From NCBI GenBank assembly GCA_023412195.1, contig JAEYNZ010000042.1, forward strand, positions 1-64,000: a DNA stretch of 64,000 nucleotides. The letters run 5' to 3'. Made by a program: the position numbers and the translations under genes. The DNA comes from Bacteroidota bacterium (GTDB lineage Bacteria; Bacteroidota; Bacteroidia; Bacteroidales; Prolixibacteraceae). Below, piece by piece: positions 53,919 through 62,411 of the stretch; position 1 is the stretch's first letter; the number at the start of each line of letters is the position of its first letter. A model generated the notes under the pieces. It had not been told where the DNA came from. It ran no database searches and saw nothing but the letters and a program-made list of their open reading frames with translations.

Positions 53919-56336
53919 TTAAAATGGAATGTTTACCCCCAGAATTACGTTTCGTCCGGGCTCAGGAACATTTATCAGCCGGTAATAGCTTGTATGATTA
54001 AAATAGATTTTATTGGACAGGTTTTGCATCTGGAAAGTTAACCTGACCGGTTGCTGATTTATATTGATTTCAAAACCTGCAGAAAGGTTGATAACAATAA
54101 AACCAGGTGTTTTTTCTTCGGGCGGTACAATTCTGGATTGGGAAGCCACCATTTTAACATCTGCTGCCACGTAAGGGAAAGGTTTCAGTTGTATCTCCCG
54201 TGGAGCGAATTTCAGGTGGAACAAAGCCGAAGCAGGCGGAGAAAAAGGAAGTGTAAAACCTTTTTTGCTGCCTGAAAGCTGTTCCGACCAAATATAATTG
54301 AGTATAAGACCTGCCTTGAGTTGCGGGACAATATCATAATGGGAATGGAGTTCTCCCCCAAGCCGCATTACCTGACTCTCTGTATAGGTAAACACCTGGT
54401 TGCCGTTTCCATATAGGCGGTCATGTTCATATCCGGGGTTGAGATATATGTAGTTGGGGAAATAATTGGCAAAAGGTGTTATTCCTATTGCAAATCTACG
54501 AGTATGATATTCAAGGGATGCATCGAGCTGGTAAGAAGTTTCAGGCGAAAGATCAGGATTCCCTTTTTCATAACTGAACCGGTGATAATTTACCCCATTG
54601 GCTGCAAGTTCCTGTGGCGCAGGCATCCTGAAACTCTTGCCGGCATTTAGTTTAAATGTCAGATGATTTGCATGATAATTCATTCCAGCCGACCACGTAG
54701 TGCTTGAGAAATTGCGGGAAAGGTCCGGAGCTCTTTGCAACAGGCTGTCGGTGATGCTGCCTGCAGTTTCTACAGGTGTTGTGTACCAGTCGGCATAGCG
54801 GCTTGTCCGGAGCCTTCCATGGTCAAAGCGGATGCCGGCCTGCAATAATATTCTTTCTGTGGAACGGTGTTTCATCATCAGAAAACCCCCTGCGTTTGTC
54901 TGTTCAAAGGCCGGAATTATAAAGCCTCTGCCATTTATATCATTGTCCATGTATTCTAGACTGATGCCTGTGTTGATCTCTGTGGCATCATTAATTCTGA
55001 ATCCTGCCTGCAGGTTTGTTGAATACACCGATTTTATAAACTGGCGTTCAAGTTCTGCAGGAATATTCAGTTCAGCAGGAATTACAGGTGGCATAAAGCC
55101 ATGGCGGGTATATGGGCTCCATTCCTGCCTGTTATTATGCTGATAACCAAGTTCTGCCTGTACCCGAAATTCCTCCTTTTGAATAATACTTCTGCTGATC
55201 ATTTTAAAATGGTTAACGTTCTGGTATGGAAGGTGAATATCCCTGTCAGACAGATCGTGTAAACCTGTATCTACCCGCCTGGGTTCCAGCCCGTGAGTAT
55301 TGGCAAAGAATCCCTGACGGGTTGATACATTGCTGACAAATAACCTGTGGATTGTTCCATTGCTTTGGTATCCGAGTGAGAAATGGAGGTTCTTTTCCTG
55401 TCCTGCCGTGTTCCGTAATCGATTTTTATATAAAGGTAATCTGTAGGAATAGATGTTAATGGTATCGACAGGTATGCGGTAATCGGCATAATCAAGAATG
55501 GTGCCCCTGAAGGTGAAAAAGAGTTTTTCCCATCTTCCGGAGAAAAATGAAGAGGTACCTGCCAGTTTATTATTGGTTTTTCCGATCAGATCAATATTAC
55601 CTCCTAAAGATCTTTTTTGGGGTATCTCAACCTGTTTCAGGTCGATGACTCCTCCAATGGCATCAGAACCATATTTAAGTGAAGAGGGTCCTTTTATGAC
55701 CTCTATACGGTCGAATGCGAACTGGTCAACTTCAAGTCCATGATCTGCTCCCCATTGCTGGGCTTCATGCTTGATGCCATTTTCAACCACTACTACACGG
55801 TTGAATCCAAGTCCGCGGATCACAGGTTTGGATTGGCCTGCCCCTATATCAATGGAACTTACCCCTGGTAACCTTTCCAGTGACTGCATCAGACTCCCGC
55901 CCAGAAACTTTTTCAGATAATCATCATTAACTACTTCAACATTCAAGGATTCCTCCCTGCTTCTATGCAGTGGATAATTATCGGCAACAATAATTTCCTG
56001 CAAGCTCTGCATTCTATCATTTAAATGAATATCAATGATGTGGTTTTCACGGAGGGAAAATGCTTCAGAAAATTTCTGAAAACCTATAAATGTAACTTCA
56101 ATTGTATATTCGCCCACGTTAAGCTTTGGGAATGAATACCTGCCTGCGCTGTCTGTAACTGTTGACTTGCGGAGCGGAAATAGAGTAACTGTAGCTCCCG
56201 GCAAAACATGATCATTGTTGTCAGTAACTCTTCCTGACAAAATAAATTTCTCCTGACTTACAGCCGGATTACTCCAAAGCAGAAAAGATAATGCAAGGAT
56301 GGCAACTGCTTGATAAGGAAAAATCTTTAACGGCAT
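53919..56336 (-). CDS. TonB-dependent outer-membrane receptor, probable metal uptake
   Basis: 805 residues from ATG 56336 (MPLKIFPYQAVAIL); the GTG nine bases upstream is less likely. Signal peptide, carboxypeptidase-like regulatory domain (VTDNNDHVLPGATVTLFPLR, about 35-110), plug domain with RLPGVSSIDIGAG, RGLGFNRVVVVENG and VIKGPSSLKYGSDAIGG, then the beta barrel ending ILGVNIPF with terminal Phe. The start lies inside the end of the Fur-family gene, so the two are translated together. A single plug with no SusD partner points to a small ligand such as a metal or metallophore rather than glycans; zinc is my guess from the context. Confidence 0.88.
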   Translation of the reverse strand: MPLKIFPYQAVAILALSFLLWSNPAVSQEKFILSGRVTDNNDHVLPGATVTLFPLRKSTVTDSAGRYSFPKLNVGEYTIEVTFIGFQKFSEAFSLRENHIIDIHLNDRMQSLQEIIVADNYPLHRSREESLNVEVVNDDYLKKFLGGSLMQSLERLPGVSSIDIGAGQSKPVIRGLGFNRVVVVENGIKHEAQQWGADHGLEVDQFAFDRIEVIKGPSSLKYGSDAIGGVIDLKQVEIPQKRSLGGNIDLIGKTNNKLAGTSSFFSGRWEKLFFTFRGTILDYADYRIPVDTINIYSYRLPLYKNRLRNTAGQEKNLHFSLGYQSNGTIHRLFVSNVSTRQGFFANTHGLEPRRVDTGLHDLSDRDIHLPYQNVNHFKMISRSIIQKEEFRVQAELGYQHNNRQEWSPYTRHGFMPPVIPAELNIPAELERQFIKSVYSTNLQAGFRINDATEINTGISLEYMDNDINGRGFIIPAFEQTNAGGFLMMKHRSTERILLQAGIRFDHGRLRTSRYADWYTTPVETAGSITDSLLQRAPDLSRNFSSTTWSAGMNYHANHLTFKLNAGKSFRMPAPQELAANGVNYHRFSYEKGNPDLSPETSYQLDASLEYHTRRFAIGITPFANYFPNYIYLNPGYEHDRLYGNGNQVFTYTESQVMRLGGELHSHYDIVPQLKAGLILNYIWSEQLSGSKKGFTLPFSPPASALFHLKFAPREIQLKPFPYVAADVKMVASQSRIVPPEEKTPGFIVINLSAGFEININQQPVRLTFQMQNLSNKIYFNHTSYYRLINVPEPGRNVILGVNIPF

Positions 56337-56725
56337 TTTGCACACAAACCTTTAAGAATTACTTCGGTTTCCAGCACAACATAGTTTTCAGGAAGGTTCC
56401 CTGTATCAATGGGAACTGGATTTAAGCATCTTATTTCATTACATGATGTACAATGAAAGTGTGCATGGTTTTGCCTGTTGACATCCTGGCTGCCGATAGC
56501 ATATTTAACCAACTGGTTTCCGATAGCAATTCTGTGAAGGATGTCGTTTTCCTGCAGGGTTTTAAATGAACGGTAAAAAGTAGTTCTGTCAAAATTACCT
56601 GAGAGGCGGTTCCTGATTTCATTTTCCGAAAGAGGCTGACCGGCCTCTGTGATAACAGCAATTATCCCCTCACGGCATCCGGTGCGTTTTAGGTTATGTT
56701 CGTGTAATACTTTTTCTGGTTCCAT
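56327..56725 (-). CDS. Fur-family metalloregulator (Zur-like by context)
   Basis: 132 residues from ATG 56725 (MEPEKVLHEHNLKRT); upstream in-frame codons cross the operator. Winged-helix part ENEIRNRLSGNFDRTTFYRSFKTLQENDILHRI; metal-binding part HAHFHCTSCNEIRC and a C-terminal CAKC, the two CxxC pairs of the structural zinc site. It overlaps the TonB receptor gene downstream. A perfect palindrome stands at its transcription start. Fur, Zur and Mur cannot be told apart by eye. Confidence 0.88.
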   Translation of the reverse strand: MEPEKVLHEHNLKRTGCREGIIAVITEAGQPLSENEIRNRLSGNFDRTTFYRSFKTLQENDILHRIAIGNQLVKYAIGSQDVNRQNHAHFHCTSCNEIRCLNPVPIDTGNLPENYVVLETEVILKGLCAKCR

Positions 56726-56738
56726 TTGATACTTGTTT

Positions 56739-56750
56739 TTGCATATGCAA
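56739..56750. promoter_or_regulatory. Second palindrome in the Fur-family gene leader
   Basis: TTGCATATGCAA, a perfect 12-base palindrome sharing the TTGCA half with the larger operator 11 bases away. Confidence 0.45.
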
Positions 56751-56760
56751 TAACATTTCA

Positions 56761-56779
56761 TTTGCAACATTGTTGCAAA
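56761..56779. promoter_or_regulatory. Putative Fur/Zur-type operator
   Basis: TTTGCAACATTGTTGCAAA is a perfect 9-1-9 inverted repeat, the 7-1-7 geometry known for Fur, PerR and Zur boxes, located at the expected transcription start of the regulator-receptor operon. Confidence 0.65.
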
Positions 56780-56786
56780 GCAAATG

Positions 56787-56794
56787 CAAAAATA
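56787..56794 (-). promoter_or_regulatory. -7 element of the Fur/TonB operon
   Basis: On the minus strand TATTTTTG, exact TAnnTTTG match, directly upstream of the 9-1-9 palindrome. Confidence 0.5.
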
Positions 56795-56817
56795 GAATTT
56801 ACGCTGATTAGGCTCCT

Positions 56818-57804
56818 TTAAGTGGAAGTTTTAATACGGTAAACGTCCTGCCATTTAAGATTCTCCTTTTTAAGTAAACCTCCAAGTATTTTTCTTCTGT
56901 GAAATAATTCTGGGTCACTGACGAATGAGCTGCTGATGATATCCCAACCGGGTAACTTATGTACATCGGGTCCTTCCTGTTTTTGAAGGGAGCGGGAAAA
57001 ATTTTGTTCAACGTGCTTCAGGTAATAGGTAAGAGAAGCTCTAAGGGGCGTAATGGTATTTTTAAGTTTTTCTCCCTCTTTGCTGTAGAACAGAATACTG
57101 ATGGTCTCATCCAGGGCAGTAATGTTCAGGTTTATTGAATCATTTTTTTCAGGATTGGAAAAATAATGGAGCACCGGATAAGCCTGTAGATTTGTGCAGT
57201 GCCGTTCAATCTTCTCCTGAAGTGATGAAAGTTTAAGTCTGGAAAGAAATTCATCCTGGTTTAGCAGCCGGTAAACCATTTCTTCGGGTGTCTTACCCAT
57301 ATGCCGGATCGACAGTGCAAGTGAGCGTTTATGAATAACACCAGATGAAACGGAGATGAGATAGGTCATGGAGGAAGTAAAAAATACGAATCCGAAGAAA
57401 GAAAAGATGCTTGTAAGCATTTCAAAGGCAGGAGTAACAGGTTTGAAATTACCAAGTCCCAGGGTAGAAAGGACATAGCCAGTAAAATAAAGTCGCTCCC
57501 AGGTGTCAGCTGGCCGTCCGTTGTCATTAACTATTGCATCGGGATCAAATGAGAAAACCAGATGCAGCCCCAGCCAGATCAGAATGACCCAAGTGGCCAG
57601 CACAGCCAGGTTGACAACCATGCCACTTAGGCTATATATTTTGCGTCCGGTTATTTTTGCACCAAAATAAAGTAATTTATGGCCAGAGCCTGCGATGAAT
57701 TTGGTAATAAAGCCTGCACCCCCTCCCGATAATGCGGTGTAAAAAAAATCGTAGAAGGTTAGAGATAGCAGGAGGATTCCCAATATTAGATTAAATGCTT
57801 CCAT
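56818..57804 (-). CDS. Ion channel protein, two-helix K+-channel type with altered filter
   Basis: 328 residues. Membrane helices at about 3-22, 62-84 and 125-150, with the pore loop between the last two: YVLSTLGLGNF, where TLGLGN (114-119) stands for the usual TVGYGD filter. The C-terminal ~170 residues are soluble and helical and lack a Rossmann RCK motif. It may be a K+ or less selective cation channel. Stands alone upstream of nothing on its strand except, 50 bases on, the Fur-family promoter region. Confidence 0.72.
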   Translation of the reverse strand: MEAFNLILGILLLSLTFYDFFYTALSGGGAGFITKFIAGSGHKLLYFGAKITGRKIYSLSGMVVNLAVLATWVILIWLGLHLVFSFDPDAIVNDNGRPADTWERLYFTGYVLSTLGLGNFKPVTPAFEMLTSIFSFFGFVFFTSSMTYLISVSSGVIHKRSLALSIRHMGKTPEEMVYRLLNQDEFLSRLKLSSLQEKIERHCTNLQAYPVLHYFSNPEKNDSINLNITALDETISILFYSKEGEKLKNTITPLRASLTYYLKHVEQNFSRSLQKQEGPDVHKLPGWDIISSSFVSDPELFHRRKILGGLLKKENLKWQDVYRIKTST

Positions 57805-57990
57805 ATATAATTTGTCAACTGATGGTTTGAAGGTTAATATGACTGTTCGTTTTTTTAATCAACACCCTTATCATTTATTTGTTTAACCTGTGGTAAATCC
57901 CAGTTAGAAGTCATTTCCAGAGGACGGAGAATGAAGTATACCCAGGTCCAGTTTATTCTGAAAATATTTACTCTATAATTTTTCAGTTGT

Positions 57991-57998
57991 TAATTTTG
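57991..57998 (+). promoter_or_regulatory. -7 element just before the TIGR03915-type gene
   Basis: TAATTTTG fits TAnnTTTG and ends 4 bases before ATG 58003, so the transcript would be leaderless or nearly so. Confidence 0.4.
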
Positions 57999-58002
57999 CC
58001 TT

Positions 58003-58764
58003 ATGGTGGTATTTAATTACGATGGTACATTTGAAGGCCTTCTTACCTGCATTTTTGAAGGGTATAACCGCAAACGTTTTCCTGATTCGGTATTGGAAGA
58101 GGGAAAGCATTCACAGAATTTGTTTGCAGAGACAGCAACCATAGTGTCTGATTCCATAAAAGCCAAAAGAGTATGGAAGGGGATCAGGCAAAAGCTTACA
58201 TCAAAAAATAAACAGTTATTGTACTATGCCTTTCTTTCAGAAGAAGAAGGAGTTGAAATGAGAATCCTGAGGTTTGCTCAGAGGCTGTTTGACAACCAGC
58301 TTTCTGTTGAAACTGATTTTGGCGACGATGATGTTTTACACATTGTACAGGCTGCCCGGAAGGTAAAGAAAGAAGCCATGATGATGATGCAGTTTGTTCG
58401 TTTTCAGCAGACTAAAGATGGCATTTACTTTTGTGGCATTGAACCACGATATGATGTGTTGCCACTGGTACTTGGCCACTTCCGAAGCCGGTTTGCCGAT
58501 CAGCAGTGGCTGTTGTACGATCTGAAACGAAATTACGGAGCCTGGTACAATCTGAAAACAGTTGAAGAGGTAATTCTTACTACACAGGAAATTAATAATA
58601 AAACGGGGCAGGTAAGTGAAAATGTATTAAATGAAGGAGATGCTTTCTACCAGACGCTCTGGAAGTCATACTTCGAACATATCAGCATTAAAGAGCGCAA
58701 AAACCTGCGGTTACAGCGCCAGCACATGCCCCGCAGGTTCTGGAAGTACCTTACGGAGAAATAA
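58003..58764 (+). CDS. TIGR03915 family putative DNA repair protein (DUF4130)
   Basis: 253 residues. Opening FNYDGTFEGLLTCIFEGY and the middle KKEAMMMMQFVRFQQTKDGIYFCGIEP and DQQWLLYDLKRNYGAWYN (excerpts) are the family signature; the end QRQHMPRRFWKYL is typical. No fused uracil-DNA glycosylase domain, which some members carry. It usually sits beside the radical SAM protein of the TIGR03916 family; here that gene is at 49452 on the same strand but seven genes away. Confidence 0.9.
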   Translation: MVVFNYDGTFEGLLTCIFEGYNRKRFPDSVLEEGKHSQNLFAETATIVSDSIKAKRVWKGIRQKLTSKNKQLLYYAFLSEEEGVEMRILRFAQRLFDNQLSVETDFGDDDVLHIVQAARKVKKEAMMMMQFVRFQQTKDGIYFCGIEPRYDVLPLVLGHFRSRFADQQWLLYDLKRNYGAWYNLKTVEEVILTTQEINNKTGQVSENVLNEGDAFYQTLWKSYFEHISIKERKNLRLQRQHMPRRFWKYLTEK

Positions 58765-58784
58765 TCTCAGAAGGACTTTATTTT

Positions 58785-58819
58785 AATCCCTGACTGGGTT
58801 TCAAACCTTGTCAGGGATT
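58785..58819. terminator. Terminator between convergent genes
   Basis: Perfect 10-bp stem AATCCCTGAC / GTCAGGGATT around a 15-base loop, short T/A runs on both sides. Confidence 0.75.
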
Positions 58820-58826
58820 ATTTCAA

Positions 58827-60029
58827 TTAGTTTTCTTTTTTAGTTTGAGGCAGCAACAGGTTTAATATAATGCCAGTCAGTGCTGCCAGACCTATTCCTG
58901 CAAGTGAAAATGTTCCGTACTTGATGATAGCTCCCCCGATACCTACAGTCAGAATAATGGAAACAATCACCTGATTGCGGGTTTCAGCCATATTTGTTTT
59001 GGATTCGACCAGCGATTTGATGCCAATTGAAGCAATCATGCCAAATAGTAACAGCATAATACCTCCTAATACAGAAGAAGGAATGGTTTTAAGAAACCCG
59101 CTAATCTTACCGACAAAGGCAAATAAAATGGCTGTGATGGCTGCTATTCTCAATACAAAAGGATTGGTGATTTTAGTGAGTGTAATGGCTCCTGTCACTT
59201 CCGAATAAGTGGTATTAGGTACACCTCCGAAGGCGCCGGCTACTGCTGTTGCAACTCCATCACCCAAAAGAGTCCGGTGCAGCCCCGGTTTTTCAATGAA
59301 GTTTTTATTGCACACTCCCCCTATTGCATACATATCACCCACGTGCTCAATAATAGGTGCTATGGCAACCGGTATCATGTACAGTATAGCCTGCCAGTGA
59401 AACTGAGGTACTGTGAATTGAGGAATCATAATCCATGTAGCTTCCCTGATGGCAGTGTAATCTACTTTGCCCCATACAACAGCTGCCAGATAACCTACAA
59501 TAATGGCAATAAAAATCGGAATGAGTTTGGCCATTCCCTTACCCCATATTACTACCAAAATGGCTGTGAACAATGCGATGACTGCCAGTGACCAGTCTGT
59601 TTTAGCCATATCAACAGCCGCTGAGGCCAGTGAAAGCCCGATAATCATGATTACAGGGCCTACCACAACAGCAGGGAAGAGCCTTTCTATAAATTTAATA
59701 CCCCGTGCTTTAACCAGCGCCGAAACGACCCCATACACCAGACCCACAACAATAATTCCTGAAAGGGTACCTGGCCAGCCATAAAGCCGGGTAGCTTCAA
59801 TGATGGGTGCAATAAATGCAAAACTGCTTCCCAGGAATACAGGTACTTTCCCTCCGGTAATCAGGTGAAAGATCAGAGTGCCGAGTCCTGCCGTGAATAA
59901 AGCAACAGATGGATCTATTCCAACAAGCAGCGGCACTAGTACTGTGGCTCCAAAAGCTACGAAAAGAAACTGGATTCCAAGGATGGTGTTTTTAAAGGTT
60001 AGTTGGTCACGAAAGGTTTTTTGCGTCAT
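58827..60029 (-). CDS. uraA: Uracil-xanthine permease
   Basis: 400 residues, about 12-14 membrane helices. NAT/NCS2 family landmarks: FVAFGATVLVPLLVGIDPS, FLGSSFAFIAP near residue 64, PIIEHVGDMYAI (His/Glu in the substrate site, about 226-237) and FGGVPNTTYSEVTGAI (about 268). H+-coupled uptake of uracil is most likely. Downstream of aspS on the same strand but separated by a terminator-like hairpin. Confidence 0.92.
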   Translation of the reverse strand: MTQKTFRDQLTFKNTILGIQFLFVAFGATVLVPLLVGIDPSVALFTAGLGTLIFHLITGGKVPVFLGSSFAFIAPIIEATRLYGWPGTLSGIIVVGLVYGVVSALVKARGIKFIERLFPAVVVGPVIMIIGLSLASAAVDMAKTDWSLAVIALFTAILVVIWGKGMAKLIPIFIAIIVGYLAAVVWGKVDYTAIREATWIMIPQFTVPQFHWQAILYMIPVAIAPIIEHVGDMYAIGGVCNKNFIEKPGLHRTLLGDGVATAVAGAFGGVPNTTYSEVTGAITLTKITNPFVLRIAAITAILFAFVGKISGFLKTIPSSVLGGIMLLLFGMIASIGIKSLVESKTNMAETRNQVIVSIILTVGIGGAIIKYGTFSLAGIGLAALTGIILNLLLPQTKKEN

Positions 60030-60046
60030 AAGTTTAAATTTTTATA

Positions 60047-60097
60047 CAAAAAAAAGGTTTTTTATCAGACCACTTTTAAGTGTTACAATAAAAAACC
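60047..60097 (-). terminator. Terminator after aspS
   Basis: On the minus strand a 10-bp stem GGTTTTTTAT / ATAAAAAACC (60056-60097), with an inner CACTT/AAGTG pairing, is followed by nine T. Confidence 0.7.
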
Positions 60098-60121
60098 CTG
60101 ATCTGGATTATGGACATAATA

Positions 60122-61891
60122 CTATACTTCTTTTTTATTCTTTTCTTTCAACACCAGTTGAAGGTTAAGTTCATCAAGCTGTTCCTGTGAAACAGGCGCT
60201 GGTGAATCATTCATTACATCACGGCCTGCATTGTTTTTTGGAAATGCAATTACATCGCGAATGGAATCTAACCCTGCGAACATGGATGCCAGCCGGTCGA
60301 AGCCGAAAGCTATGCCGGCATGCGGTGGTGCTCCATATTTGAAGGCATTCATCAGGAATCCAAACTGGGCTTTGGCTTGATCGGGTGTAAATCCTAATAT
60401 ATCAAACATTTTTGCCTGAAGCTCTGAATCAAAGATACGCACTGATCCACCACCTATTTCAACCCCGTTTATAACCAAATCATATGCATTGGCCCTGACT
60501 TTACCAGGGTCTGTGTCCAGCATGGCAATATCTTCAGGTTTGGGCGAGGTAAACGGATGGTGCATCGCAAAAAAGCGACGGCTTTCTTCATCCCATTCCA
60601 AAAGCGGAAAATCAACCACCCACAGTGGTCTGAAGGTACCTTTATTCCGAAAACCAAGCTTGTTACCCATCTCATTGCGCAAATCACCAAGGGCTTTGAG
60701 CGTTTGGTTTTTATTACCTGAAAGGATAAGAATCAGGTCGCCCCGCTCTGCCTGAAGCATTTCTATCCATGCTCTTAATTCATCAGCCTGATAATATTTA
60801 TCAACGGATGATTTTATGCTTCCATCCTCGTTATATTTTACAAAAACCAACCCTTTTGATCCGATCTGAGGCCTTTTAACCCACTCCGTCAGTTCATCAG
60901 TCTGTTTTCTTGTATAACCTGCGCATCCTTTGGCACAGAACCCACCTACATATTCTGCGGAATCAAATACCGGGAAGCCTTTCCCCTGCACCTGGCTTGT
61001 CAGATCTTTCAACAGCATATCAAACCTGATGTCAGGTTTGTCGGAGCCATAATTTTCCATGGCTTCACTGTATGCCATTCGTGGAAAGTTATCCAGATCA
61101 ACCTGCAGCACCTGCTTAAATACATATTTTGTAAGCCCTTCAAAGGTGTTCAGTACATCTTCCTGTTCTACAAATGACATTTCACAGTCAATTTGTGTAA
61201 ACTCAGGCTGGCGGTCAGCGCGCAGGTCTTCATCCCTGAAGCACTTAACAATCTGGTAGTATTTATCGAATCCGGCTACCATAAGCAGCTGTTTAAATAT
61301 CTGCGGCGATTGTGGAAGGGCATAAAACTCACCGGGATTCATTCTGGAAGGAACAACAAAATCCCGTGCACCCTCCGGAGTTGATTTGATTAAAACAGGC
61401 GTTTCTGTTTCAATGAACCCTTGGCCGTTCAGGTATAATCTGACGGCATGAGCCATTTGGGCACGTAGTTCCAGGTTCTTTCTGACGGTGCTTCTTCGTA
61501 AATCGAGATAACGGTACTTCATGCGCAGCTCATCACCGCCATCTGTATCATCCTGAATGGTAAAGGGGGGCACTGCCGAAGGACTTAAAACCTTAAGTTC
61601 TGTAAGATATATTTCAACATCACCGGTGGGGATATTTTTATTTTTACTCGAGCGTTCACGTACATTTCCCATAGCCTGTACAACATACTCACGGCCAACT
61701 TTTTCAAGGATTTGCTTAACTTCTGCAGAAGTATTTTCATCGGTTACAAGCTGTGTAATACCGTACCTGTCGCGTAGATCGATGAATGACATAGCACCCA
61801 AATCCCGTACACGCTGAACCCAGCCTGCCAGTTTAACCTGTTGCCCTGCATGTTCCAGTCGTAGTTCACCACAAGTATGAGTTCTGTACAT
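60122..61891 (-). CDS. aspS: Aspartyl-tRNA synthetase
   Basis: 589 residues, bacterial type. OB-fold anticodon domain (1-110: GWVQRVRDLGAMSFIDLRDRYG), class II motif 2 FRDEDLRADRQPEFTQID, the bacteria-specific GAD insertion (about 290-410) and motif 3 GIAFGFDRLASMFAG. Charges tRNA-Asp. Divergent from tadA. Confidence 0.97.
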   Translation of the reverse strand: MYRTHTCGELRLEHAGQQVKLAGWVQRVRDLGAMSFIDLRDRYGITQLVTDENTSAEVKQILEKVGREYVVQAMGNVRERSSKNKNIPTGDVEIYLTELKVLSPSAVPPFTIQDDTDGGDELRMKYRYLDLRRSTVRKNLELRAQMAHAVRLYLNGQGFIETETPVLIKSTPEGARDFVVPSRMNPGEFYALPQSPQIFKQLLMVAGFDKYYQIVKCFRDEDLRADRQPEFTQIDCEMSFVEQEDVLNTFEGLTKYVFKQVLQVDLDNFPRMAYSEAMENYGSDKPDIRFDMLLKDLTSQVQGKGFPVFDSAEYVGGFCAKGCAGYTRKQTDELTEWVKRPQIGSKGLVFVKYNEDGSIKSSVDKYYQADELRAWIEMLQAERGDLILILSGNKNQTLKALGDLRNEMGNKLGFRNKGTFRPLWVVDFPLLEWDEESRRFFAMHHPFTSPKPEDIAMLDTDPGKVRANAYDLVINGVEIGGGSVRIFDSELQAKMFDILGFTPDQAKAQFGFLMNAFKYGAPPHAGIAFGFDRLASMFAGLDSIRDVIAFPKNNAGRDVMNDSPAPVSQEQLDELNLQLVLKEKNKKEV

Positions 61892-61961
61892 GATTCTTTT
61901 TTTAGATTTGGTTGCGAAAATAAGAAGATTTTAGCAATTTCATCGCCTCAATCAGATATAT

Positions 61962-62405
61962 ATGATAGACCCGTTTGATGATGAATATTTTATGAAAAGA
62001 GCTTTTGCCGAAGCTGTCCAGGCGTTTGAAGAAGGAGAAATCCCGGTTGGGGCTGTTGTAGTGGCAAACAATAAAATTATTGCACGTGCACATAATTTAA
62101 CTGAAACTCTGAATGATGTAACAGCTCATGCTGAAATGCAGGCTATAACCGCTGCTGCCAATCTGCTTGGTGGAAAATATCTTAACGACTGCACCATATA
62201 TATTACCCTTGAACCCTGTGCCATGTGTGCCGGTGCTTTGGGCTGGGCCCAGGTTAAAAGGATCGTATTCGGCGCATCCGATCCAAAAAGAGGATACCGC
62301 AAATTTGCTCCGGATTCCCTTCATCCCAAAACAGAGGTTGTGGGAGGTGTTCTTGAAACCGAATGCGCCGAACTGATACAGGAATTCTTTAAGGATAAAA
62401 GATAA
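61962..62405 (+). CDS. tadA: tRNA-specific adenosine deaminase
   Basis: 147 residues. Cytidine-deaminase fold with zinc motif TAHAEMQAI (His, catalytic Glu) and LEPCAMCAGAL (two Cys), EEGEIPVGAVVV near the start and the C-terminal helix ECAELIQEFFKDKR. Converts A34 to inosine in tRNA-Arg. Convergent with the hexosaminidase gene, 6 bases apart. Confidence 0.92.
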   Translation: MIDPFDDEYFMKRAFAEAVQAFEEGEIPVGAVVVANNKIIARAHNLTETLNDVTAHAEMQAITAAANLLGGKYLNDCTIYITLEPCAMCAGALGWAQVKRIVFGASDPKRGYRKFAPDSLHPKTEVVGGVLETECAELIQEFFKDKR

Positions 62406-62411
62406 TTACCT

